Source: Bacillota bacterium
GTDB taxonomy: Bacteria > Bacillota > Clostridia > Christensenellales > Aristaeellaceae
Assembly (NCBI GenBank): GCA_023411395.1
Contig: JAEYOV010000056.1
Coordinates: 1-31,619, forward strand
Direction: 5' to 3'
Length of the DNA: 31,619 nucleotides
Each line of letters opens with the position of its first letter. Within the stretch, counting starts at the first letter, position 1. The position numbers and the translations under genes were made by a program. A model generated the notes under the pieces. It was given only the letters and a program-made list of their open reading frames with translations. It was not told where the DNA came from and ran no database searches. Positions 1 to 6,281 of this stretch are shown here, one piece after another.

Positions 1-1
1 G

Positions 2-163
2 CACAAGGTGCTCCAGGCCGCCGGCCGGGTCATCCGCTCCGAAACCGACCGGGGCGTGGTGCTTTTGATTGACCAACGGTATTATCAAAACGATTACTTG
101 TCGCTGTGCCCGCCCCACTGGCGGTTCGAGGGGGAGGGGCTGGAGGAGTTTTGGTCAAGATGA
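2..163 (+). CDS. C-terminal end of a DinG/XPD-type ATP-dependent DNA helicase (5' truncated by window)
   Basis: The reading frame is open from the first base and ends at TGA 161-163, giving the last 53 residues of a protein. It contains QAAGRVIRSETDRG, which is helicase motif VI of the superfamily 2 XPD/DinG group; its arginine fingers contact ATP. The following VVLLIDQRY is the usual continuation in DinG-like and YoaA-like proteins, and the tail after it (about 30 residues ending in EEFWSR) matches the short C-terminus of the clostridial members. These enzymes unwind DNA during repair and recombination. The iron-sulphur and Walker domains would lie upstream of the window, so I cannot say which subfamily it is. 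Confidence 0.85.
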   Translation, partial: HKVLQAAGRVIRSETDRGVVLLIDQRYYQNDYLSLCPPHWRFEGEGLEEFWSR

Positions 164-240
164 CGGTTCCGGGGGCGCTGCCCCCGGCCCCCGCCAAAGG
201 GATATATCCCTTTGGAATCCCGGATTTGGGATATGATTAT
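164..240. repeat. Dispersed extragenic repeat: three consecutive hairpins
   Basis: Directly after the helicase stop codon come three stem-loops in a row: gggggc/gccccc (about 170-188), aaaggga/tcccttt around a TATA loop (about 197-214) and atccc/gggat. The same order and nearly the same bases occur in inverse orientation at about 27409-27490. It is a family of extragenic palindromic elements and could also serve as a transcript end for the helicase, although there is no T-run. Confidence 0.75.
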
Positions 241-270
241 TCTGTTGGATGCCTTAAAGGTTGCTATAAG

Positions 271-393
271 ATGGAGATATGTGGGCTTCTCTGCAATTTG
301 CTTGTTTTGACCATCTGCATTTTTCTTATACTTCTTTTCCTTTTTGTGAAAGTTTACCTAAGTATCTATACGCATAATCCTAAAGTTTTATAG
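271..393 (+). CDS. Possible 40-aa single-pass hydrophobic peptide
   Basis: From ATG 271 the frame encodes 40 residues. About 25 of them are almost uninterrupted Leu/Ile/Phe/Val (CNLLVLTICIFLILLFLF), followed by a short polar tail ending in HNPKVL. An AAAGG lies 10 nt before the ATG. The frame can be extended back to 106, but that part overlaps the helicase end and the hairpin repeat and is not convincing. Size and composition resemble type I toxin peptides or small membrane modulators, but short AT-rich DNA yields such frames by chance. I include it only because it lies at the edge of an AT-rich accessory insert. Confidence 0.22.
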   Translation: MEICGLLCNLLVLTICIFLILLFLFVKVYLSIYTHNPKVL

Positions 394-446
394 AGATTAT
401 GACCACCTTTAGCAAATGCTTCTATGGCTTTTCACAATAGAGCCTC

Positions 447-475
447 TTCACATCCACCACTCCACATGTTATAAT
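447..475 (+). promoter_or_regulatory. Sigma-A promoter of the 304-aa gene
   Basis: TTCACA (447-452) and TATAAT (470-475) are separated by 17 bp, giving a five-of-six -35 and a perfect -10 for the housekeeping sigma factor. The start codon of the downstream gene is at 553, so the leader would be about 70 nt. Confidence 0.7.
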
Positions 476-480
476 GTGGA
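461..480. promoter_or_regulatory. Palindromic operator candidate over the -10 box
   Basis: The 20-mer tccacatgttataatgtgga has perfect 7-bp inverted arms (tccacat / atgtgga) around a 6-nt centre, and the TATAAT box sits inside it. A dimeric repressor bound here would block RNA polymerase. No regulator gene is adjacent, so the ligand protein is unknown. Confidence 0.5.
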
Positions 481-552
481 AAATGTAGTGGAATTTTGCT
501 CTTAATATCGATTCGTGGTGAAAAATGAGCAACAAAAAGAGGTGTTAACGTA

Positions 553-1467
553 ATGAAAAGGGATGACAAAAAACGCAACTTTAAGGTCTATTTCTATCAA
601 ATGCGCTTTACTACTTTGCTCTATGATGAATGTATTAAAGATGTTTCGATCATAAACACTGGAATACTGGAGAAAGCATGTAATCATTACAACGAGGCAA
701 GCAAAGCACAAGACTTTGCTGCTCTTTCATGGAAACCTAGTACTGACGACAATACAACATATCTGGTGAGTAAACTGAAGTTTGAGAGTAATGTTTTGTT
801 TGGAGAGATCGGGTGCTGCATGGAAAGGCTTCCTGGATTATACAGAGAGCGAAATACCGGGACATTAGCAACTTTGGAAATTTCGCCTTCAGATTCATGC
901 TGTACTTTTGAGGCATATACATACTTTGCATTATCCGCTATAACTCAGAAGTTAGCAATTTTCTGGAATGGCAACGTAACACCAGACATTGATGGAGTGA
1001 TCGTCAATGTATTGCTAAAAATGATACAAGGATCTCCATATGGTATAGCATGCCAACAATTGCTCGATCAAGATATCAAATCACGACTTCAAAATCTTGG
1101 TAATAACATAATCATTAAAGGGTATATCAAGAATGCTGAAAAGCTTGTAAGTAGTCAAAAAATGTCATTCAGACAAATTGAAACCTCGCTTGGCAAAGAT
1201 GTGATTGCTACCGTAAAATTCAAAGTAAAAGTATATGAGAAGCTGACAGAACAACAAATTGAGGATTTACTGAGCTTACAGTCTGATAAGGATTATGCCT
1301 CAGTTAGGATTTCCGATATGGATGAAACAAAGGAAGTAATTGACATAATAAGAAGAAGCGTGGCAATATCAAGTGTCATAAAATTGACAGAGGCGGATTC
1401 AAAAGACTGTGCGATTGTGTGGGATGGCTTAAAAAACCTCATCTATGTCGCGAAAAATGTCTTGTGA
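553..1467 (+). CDS. Hypothetical 304-aa protein, accessory-type, unknown function
   Basis: The start is ATG 553, eight nucleotides after AGAGGTG and downstream of a clear promoter. The product is soluble (no signal peptide or membrane helix). The middle (about residues 78-145) carries a cysteine- and aromatic-rich block with LFGEIGCC, LPGLYRER and TFEAYTYFAL. The C-terminal third, rich in Lys/Glu/Ile, looks like mixed alpha/beta with a predicted IDIIRRS helix. I do not recognise the family and see no nuclease, ATPase or HTH motif. Base composition is clearly more AT-rich than the rest of the window, as expected for acquired DNA. Its 3' end overlaps by 29 bp the convergent membrane-protein gene. 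An abortive-infection or other defence role is conceivable but rests only on context. Confidence 0.75.
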   Translation: MKRDDKKRNFKVYFYQMRFTTLLYDECIKDVSIINTGILEKACNHYNEASKAQDFAALSWKPSTDDNTTYLVSKLKFESNVLFGEIGCCMERLPGLYRERNTGTLATLEISPSDSCCTFEAYTYFALSAITQKLAIFWNGNVTPDIDGVIVNVLLKMIQGSPYGIACQQLLDQDIKSRLQNLGNNIIIKGYIKNAEKLVSSQKMSFRQIETSLGKDVIATVKFKVKVYEKLTEQQIEDLLSLQSDKDYASVRISDMDETKEVIDIIRRSVAISSVIKLTEADSKDCAIVWDGLKNLIYVAKNVL

Positions 1468-1864
1468 TACCACCAAACAAACACAATGCCCATGCTGTAT
1501 AGAAGAACCCAAATAGGAACGTAAAGATTACTACTAAATCAAATATTGACCCAGATTTTGATAAGAATAGCAAAGGCAAAGCAACAAGAATATAGGTTAT
1601 TTCTGCTCGCCGACAGAACCTATGAAAATCATCTAGATATCCTTGCTTCTTTGCTACCACAAGAAATTCATTATTTAACGGCAAAGAAAGTAGAATGCTC
1701 TGGCCAGCAAAAAGAAAGGAAGCAAAAGTTACAGCAATGGTGACCAATGTTGATATGTTATCCTGTAACTCAGCCCAAGGGACAAAAAGCTTCGCCAGTA
1801 CAGTTACGATAATTGAAAGTATTGTGATTACAATATCTGAGAGACGATAAATCTGGGTCAGCAC
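1439..1864 (-). CDS. Hypothetical four-helix membrane protein
   Basis: This 141-aa gene begins with GTG at 1864, five nucleotides after GAGGCGG, and is preceded by its own TTTACA-17-TATAAT promoter. Four hydrophobic segments can be read at about residues 9-27, 38-58, 88-102 and 107-129, separated by a polar loop with NNEFLVVAKKQGYLDDFHRFCRRAE. The tail is basic (HFSRHR). It shares the AT-rich composition of the convergent 304-aa gene and overlaps it tail to tail by 29 bp, so the two transcripts would be antisense at their 3' ends. No family is recognised. A small membrane effector or an immunity-like partner is possible; this is inference from the pairing. Confidence 0.7.
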   Translation of the reverse strand: MLTQIYRLSDIVITILSIIVTVLAKLFVPWAELQDNISTLVTIAVTFASFLFAGQSILLSLPLNNEFLVVAKKQGYLDDFHRFCRRAEITYILVALPLLFLSKSGSIFDLVVIFTFLFGFFYTAWALCLFGGITRHFSRHR

Positions 1865-1896
1865 TGTTACCGCCTCGCTTTTCTAGTTTTTGTATT

Positions 1897-1925
1897 ATTA
1901 TAGCATACATTTGCTAAGCTGTAAA
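1897..1925 (-). promoter_or_regulatory. Sigma-A promoter of the 141-aa membrane protein gene
   Basis: Read on the minus strand, TTTACA (1925-1920) and TATAAT (1902-1897) are 17 bp apart. The GTG start at 1864 follows after about 32 nt, with an AT-rich leader and GAGGCGG as ribosome binding site. Confidence 0.65.
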
Positions 1926-2496
1926 TTAAAGAGATGTGTGTGTTTGAGTTCCGGTTGGCTCAATTGCCGCAATAGTTTTGCTATTGCTTGCAATATTCGT
2001 AGCGCCAGTCTTCTACACCTCTCTGTATTTACCATAGAAGCATTTCATTTACAGTGACCGTTGGGAGCTTTCGGCTGTTTCTTCTCAATTCTTTGTCGCT
2101 TCTTCTATTTGGCTCATTCGTCGCATTGCTCACGAACAATCCTCAGTCAGGCTTGCCCGCCAGCTTCTTTGGGCAATCCTCCGCCGCCTACGGGCGGCAC
2201 CTCCTTTCAAAAGGAGGCTAAGGAGCCTTGTTCGTACTGCTTGTTTTGCCAGCCTCCTCCACCTCGCCCATAGCTCCATTTTGAAAGGGGGTGGCGCGAA
2301 GCGCCGGGGGATTGCTTTTCCGCCATTGGCGGGGTCAGGGCTTCGGTGCCTCTCAAAGGGGAAGTCTGCCGCTTCCCAGCCCCCCGCCCCGCCGCTATCT
2401 CCGCGCCGCGGAAGGGGCCTTTTCCCGGCCAGGTTAAACGAATACTTCCAGGCCTTCCTGATCATGCTATGCCTATTATCTGCGGGGAGAAAGAGG
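1926..2496. repeat. Gene-free stretch with extragenic hairpins
   Basis: No convincing gene is present; the open frames here have no ribosome binding site and unnatural composition. Hairpins include gcaatag/ctattgc (1969-1987), the near-palindrome cctcctttcaaaaggagg (2200-2217, core repeated at about 10000-10015) and ggcgcgaagcgcc (about 2293-2305) inside a GC-rich block. These match the style of short dispersed palindromes found between genes in gut Clostridia. The change from AT-rich to GC-rich DNA near 2170 marks the right edge of the accessory insert. Confidence 0.55.
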
Positions 2497-3090
2497 ATGA
2501 ACATCGGCTGGAATATTGAAACCTATCTGACGCTCTCCGCGGTTGCCGTTTCAACCGCTGTCCTGCTCATCGTGATGCGGCACAATTGGAAAAGATACGG
2601 CGCGCTGTTTCTGCTTAGCGCTGTCATCGGCAATGTGCTGTGCTATGTTTTTGTGAAGATGGGCTTTTACTCCTATCCGTACAGGCTGTTCCCCCAATTG
2701 TTCATCATGCCCGTGACGCTGGTAACGGCCATGTTCCCCGCTTACGTTGTGGCCGGGGTGCGGTACAGCCCGAAATCATGGGCCTTCAAGATCCCTTTTT
2801 ACTGGGTGGCCGTTCACCTGGGCATGCTGCTTGAGGGCTGGGCCAAGGAGGCGACACAGCTCATAAAATACAATGCCTCATGGGATATCTGGGATTCATA
2901 CACCTGGTGGTGGATTTATTTGCTGGTGTTTGAATGGGTTGGCGGGATCATTGTGCCGGCGGAATCGAGAAAGCCCATGGACCAGGAGCTTTTGAGGTAC
3001 GGGAGAATCGGCTGGTTTATCGGGCATTTTGTTTTGATCCTCACGGTTTTCCTTGCGGGCATCTATGCGGGGAAATGGCTGGCAAAGTAG
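2497..3090 (+). CDS. CBO0543-like multi-pass membrane protein (paralogue 1)
   Basis: A longer frame exists upstream, but ATG 2497 follows GGGGA at a normal 8-nt spacing and the earlier part is repeat DNA, so the product is 197 aa. It has about five or six membrane helices (near residues 9-27, 34-52, 62-86, 93-111, 133-153 and 171-192) rich in Trp and Tyr. Elements such as FPQLFIMPVTL and a conserved acidic/aromatic pair LEGWAKE place it as a divergent relative of the two stronger CBO0543-type proteins nearby. The family has no established biochemical function that I know of. It is 65 bp upstream of paralogue 2 and probably co-transcribed. Proximity to the germination operon suggests a spore or forespore membrane role; that is inference. 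Confidence 0.75.
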   Translation: MNIGWNIETYLTLSAVAVSTAVLLIVMRHNWKRYGALFLLSAVIGNVLCYVFVKMGFYSYPYRLFPQLFIMPVTLVTAMFPAYVVAGVRYSPKSWAFKIPFYWVAVHLGMLLEGWAKEATQLIKYNASWDIWDSYTWWWIYLLVFEWVGGIIVPAESRKPMDQELLRYGRIGWFIGHFVLILTVFLAGIYAGKWLAK

Positions 3091-3155
3091 GATACCGGGC
3101 TGCCGCGGCGAACGGGGCGGCCATCTTTGCCGCAGGGGTAAAGGGGAGGCAAGCG

Positions 3156-3728
3156 GTGTTTGAACAGGAGCTGCGGGAAGCAATCAACCAGGTAACCGAG
3201 CAGTACATCGCCATTCATGACGAGGTCGAGCGCATATGGGCGCAATATATGGTATTCACATGGCACTGGTGGATCGACCTTGCGCTGTCGGTGCTGCCAT
3301 GGCTTTTGTGGATCAGGGTGCGGGACAAAAGGCATACGCACCGGCTGCTGTACGCGGGCATGTTCACCGCGTTCATAGCCACCGTGGTGGACCTTATGGG
3401 CGTATCCCAGGGAAGGTGGAACTATGATACCTGGCTGCTCCCCTTTTTGCCCGAATATCTGCCCTGGGACTGGACGGTCATGCCCGTTACGGCCATGCTG
3501 TTCTATCAGTTTTTTCCCAAAATCAACCCGTTTTTGAAGGGCGCGTTTTTCGGCGGGTTCGCTTCGTATGTGGTGGAGCCAGTGTTCTTAACGCTTGGGT
3601 TCTACGAGCAAACCGGCTGGAAGCACTACTATTCCCTGCCCGTTTACATTGTCATCTACATGATAGGCTACTGGCTGTACACGCGGCGGTTTTCACCGCT
3701 GGAATCCAAGGATTCATTCTCACGGTGA
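3156..3728 (+). CDS. CBO0543 family membrane protein (paralogue 2)
   Basis: The best start is GTG 3156, six nucleotides after AAGGGGAGG. It gives an N-terminus (MFEQELREAINQVTEQY) that aligns residue for residue with paralogue 3 at 8349, which starts with ATG. The 190-aa product has a short amphipathic N-terminal helix, then WAQYMVFTWHWW and about five membrane segments with the landmarks WNYDTWLLP, LPWDWTVMPV and SYVVEPVF, and a basic end YTRRF. This is the CBO0543 family pattern, a conserved membrane family of uncharacterised function in Clostridia and Bacilli. The gene is convergent with the germination operon, ending 34 bp from the small ORF at 3763. Confidence 0.85.
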   Translation: MFEQELREAINQVTEQYIAIHDEVERIWAQYMVFTWHWWIDLALSVLPWLLWIRVRDKRHTHRLLYAGMFTAFIATVVDLMGVSQGRWNYDTWLLPFLPEYLPWDWTVMPVTAMLFYQFFPKINPFLKGAFFGGFASYVVEPVFLTLGFYEQTGWKHYYSLPVYIVIYMIGYWLYTRRFSPLESKDSFSR

Positions 3729-3762
3729 TTCATTTGTTGTTTTCCCATGGCTTTCATCCGCA

Positions 3763-3924
3763 TTACCGCGATAGCATGACATATACCGGCAGCCCCACCG
3801 CCACGGTCACGATCAGGACCATGCCCACAGACTGCAGATACTGCTTGTTCACCCAGTTGTATTTTGCATAATTCAGCGGCTTGATGGAGCATAGAATCAG
3901 CAGAGGGACGATGACATACATCAT
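3763..3924 (-). CDS. Small two-helix membrane protein, candidate germinant receptor D subunit
   Basis: This 53-aa frame begins with ATG 3924, 11 nt after AGGAG and 6 nt after the gerC stop codon, so it is placed like the last gene of the operon. It has two hydrophobic segments (about residues 3-16, YVIVPLLILCSIKP, and 33-50, VGMVLIVTVAVGLPVYVM) joined by the polar loop LNYAKYNWVNKQYLQ. In Bacillus species, small two-helix D proteins of roughly 55-80 residues are encoded in or beside GerA-type operons and modulate receptor function. Size, topology and position fit that description, but sequence homology was not tested. The competing 88-aa frame starting at 3934 has an improperly spaced ribosome binding site and a non-natural composition. 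Confidence 0.6.
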   Translation of the reverse strand: MMYVIVPLLILCSIKPLNYAKYNWVNKQYLQSVGMVLIVTVAVGLPVYVMLSR

Positions 3925-3930
3925 TTTTCA

Positions 3931-5193
3931 TCATTCTCCTTTGATCGGATTGTTCTCAACAATCACACCGGTCCTTCTGATGATCATGCTTGCTTCCACG
4001 TTAACCTGGGCGTTCTTGAATTTTTCAGGCCAGCCGTATTGAACCCATTCCTGTATCGTCCAAAATTGCATGGATGCGATTTCACCAAACCCGAATATGT
4101 CGCTGCCAAGCTCCTGGCATTTTTGAATGGTTTCGCTGATGCACTTGACCATAAAATCCTCATAGGATTTTTCCAGTACAGGCTTGAATGCTTCCGCCTG
4201 ATAATCGATATCGTTTTGCTGGTTTTGTGTAACGCCCTCATAAAATACCTTGACGCCGATCACCGGCCTGTCGCCTGTGACCGTCACCTTGATTTGCGGG
4301 TCTTTTTGCTTATACGCTTCAATGGTAACGAAAGTTCCATCATCCAGGGGATCCGGTATGGTAAAGGCCCCGTGCAGGTACCGGCCTTCGGTCATCAGCA
4401 GGGACCGCGCTTCACCCAGGTTCAGTTCGCCTACCAGCTTATCGCCCCGAAATACGGCGGCGCCGATCAATTCGGCCGGGTTTCCGCCTTTTCTGGCAAG
4501 CCTGCCGGGCTCAAGCTCAGCCACGCTTACCTTTTCCGCCTCGCTCCCCTCGGGCAGGAACGTATCAAATTTGTTCAACGCGGCCAGTATGCAGCTTGCC
4601 TGGCCTTTTGCGGACTTCAGGTCCATGAGCATCTCCATGTATGTTTTGTCATCAATGAGCCCCGTATCACCTACGGCGTCAAGCAGCCCTTCCATGGTTC
4701 TGGGAATGGAGACGCCCACTACCGGTGTAAACGCCTCAATAAATTGAAGCGCTTCTCCCTTTACGACCATTACGTGCATGTTTAAACGGATCTGATGCGT
4801 CATGCGCATGCCTTGCATAAACGGCTCAATTCCTTCCTTTGCAAGCTCCTCCCCGATAATGAAAAATTTCGCATGAGAATAGTTGATACGCTTTGCAAGA
4901 AACGAGTTGACCAGGTTCAAGCCGCTGTATATTGTCGGGCAGTCAATGGATACGACGCTTATGTCGCCGCTTTTTTTCTCTGCCCCGGAACCGGAGCTGT
5001 CCTGGCCGGAGCCTTGCTGTCCTCCGCCAAGCGTTGGTATCAGTATCGTGAATCTCAGTTTGTCGGTTACGCCCTTGTCCACGCCGATTACATACGTATA
5101 GACCCAGTCATTGATTTCCCTTGCGTCCTCGCACGCGGACATGACGGGCAAAAGCAGGATGAGTGCCATGATCAGCGCGATCCTTTTTTTCAT
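3931..5193 (-). CDS. Spore germination receptor C subunit (GerC family lipoprotein)
   Basis: The product starting at ATG 5193 (overlapping the gerB stop by 4 bp) is 420 aa. It opens with a lipoprotein signal, MKKRIALIMALILLLPVMSAC, with Cys21 as the lipidated residue. The following EDAREINDWVYTYVIGVDKG is the family hallmark, W/REINDxxxxxxIGVD. Next come the usual Gly/Ser-rich segment (QQGSGQDSSGSGAEK) and a C-terminal domain with the TIQKCQELGSDIFGFGE helix and the terminal WPEKFKNAQVNVEASMIIRRTGV strand pattern. GerC sits on the outer face of the spore inner membrane as the third receptor subunit. A longer frame back to 5295 would overlap gerB and lacks a signal peptide at its start. Length is slightly above the usual 370-400. 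Confidence 0.93.
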   Translation of the reverse strand: MKKRIALIMALILLLPVMSACEDAREINDWVYTYVIGVDKGVTDKLRFTILIPTLGGGQQGSGQDSSGSGAEKKSGDISVVSIDCPTIYSGLNLVNSFLAKRINYSHAKFFIIGEELAKEGIEPFMQGMRMTHQIRLNMHVMVVKGEALQFIEAFTPVVGVSIPRTMEGLLDAVGDTGLIDDKTYMEMLMDLKSAKGQASCILAALNKFDTFLPEGSEAEKVSVAELEPGRLARKGGNPAELIGAAVFRGDKLVGELNLGEARSLLMTEGRYLHGAFTIPDPLDDGTFVTIEAYKQKDPQIKVTVTGDRPVIGVKVFYEGVTQNQQNDIDYQAEAFKPVLEKSYEDFMVKCISETIQKCQELGSDIFGFGEIASMQFWTIQEWVQYGWPEKFKNAQVNVEASMIIRRTGVIVENNPIKGE

Positions 5194-6281
5194 GAGGCAT
5201 TTCCTTTCTTCCTTCGCAGCAGCGACGCAATCAGCGCGGTGAGGGGCATGCCGAAAACGATGAATATGCCGTTGGTACGGATAAATGACAGCCAAAATTC
5301 CACTTCTGAAAAATCTCTGGGGATAAAGGAGGCGGCATATACGATCAGGGCGAACGGAATGATCAGGGGCCTGTGGTCCTGAAGCCTGAAGGCCTTGCAG
5401 TAAACGCTGATACCGCAGTAGAATTCAATGCAAATGGTGATAATTGTTGTAACAAACCACAGGTATGAGAAAAGCGGGTCGGACCGCTGCAAAAAATTGC
5501 CCACCTCAATTTGTTTGGCGAGGATATACGTTACGGAAAGCTGCTCCTGCCCGAGCGGATAGGACAGCACCAATACGGATACCGCAAGGACCACGGCCAT
5601 CATCAGCCCTGACAGGACAAGGGAGAGAAAGCCGGCTTTTTTGATGTACCCGGTACCTTGCATGGAGCCGGCGAGTATCGCGATAAATATCACTTCCGAA
5701 TAAGTGCATGTCCACCGGAGGCCCGACGTTATGTTTACATCCATGCCATGGCCCATGATCGGGAAAAGGTTCGTGATGTCAAAATACTGCGCGGTAAAAA
5801 AGATCAGTATCAAAATGGACGCCAGGGCAAAATACAAGGAAAACTTGGCAAACCTCGCAATGCTCTCCAAGCCAAGGTATGCACCCAGAACAACAGCTAA
5901 AATCAATGCGGCGCTGATCAGGCTGGGTTCCGTTCTTATAAAAATATAAGTTCGTGCCATATCCGTGAATTCGCGCAGCAACATGCTGCAGCAAAAGAAT
6001 ATCGCCACGGCCAGCGCGAGGGAAAAAGCAAAACCGGTTGCACGGCCCAGTGTGATATCAAAAATCTCAATCATATTTTTGCCGGGGAAACGCTTGAGCA
6101 GCAGGTAAACAAAGGTAAACAGCAGGACGGCGCTCAGGCATGAGATCAGGGTCATCAGCCAGGCGGATGTGGCAGCGATACCCAAAAATCTGCTTGCTGT
6201 TGAAAAAAAGATTTTATTGGTCATAGCGATGACCAGCAGGGATACCATTTCATGTACGCCAAATTTGCCTTCCTTTATCAT
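5190..6281 (-). CDS. Spore germination receptor B subunit (GerB family, amino-acid permease fold)
   Basis: This 363-aa integral membrane protein has about ten hydrophobic segments. Typical GerB features are the start MIKEGKFGVHEMVSLLV, the KRFPGKNMIEIFDITLGRATGF motif after helix 2, and the C-terminal pair WLSFIRTNGIF...MPLTALIASLLRRKKG. GerB proteins have an APC-type transporter fold and carry the germinant-binding pocket. ATG 6281 overlaps the gerA stop (TGA 6280-6278) and the gerB stop overlaps the gerC ATG, both in ATGA arrangement. The three subunits are therefore translationally coupled in the order A-B-C. Confidence 0.93.
   Translation of the reverse strand: MIKEGKFGVHEMVSLLVIAMTNKIFFSTASRFLGIAATSAWLMTLISCLSAVLLFTFVYLLLKRFPGKNMIEIFDITLGRATGFAFSLALAVAIFFCCSMLLREFTDMARTYIFIRTEPSLISAALILAVVLGAYLGLESIARFAKFSLYFALASILILIFFTAQYFDITNLFPIMGHGMDVNITSGLRWTCTYSEVIFIAILAGSMQGTGYIKKAGFLSLVLSGLMMAVVLAVSVLVLSYPLGQEQLSVTYILAKQIEVGNFLQRSDPLFSYLWFVTTIITICIEFYCGISVYCKAFRLQDHRPLIIPFALIVYAASFIPRDFSEVEFWLSFIRTNGIFIVFGMPLTALIASLLRRKKGNAS

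Noticed and set aside
2061..2504. Open frames on both strands in the GC-rich repeat block
   Set aside because: No ribosome binding site, Pro/Arg-rich low-complexity products, and the DNA is made of palindromic repeats.
3668..3934. 88-aa minus-strand frame starting at the gerC stop
   Set aside because: Its start is one nucleotide from the only ribosome binding site, the composition is unnatural, and it runs into the convergent CBO0543 gene. The overlapping 53-aa frame fits better.
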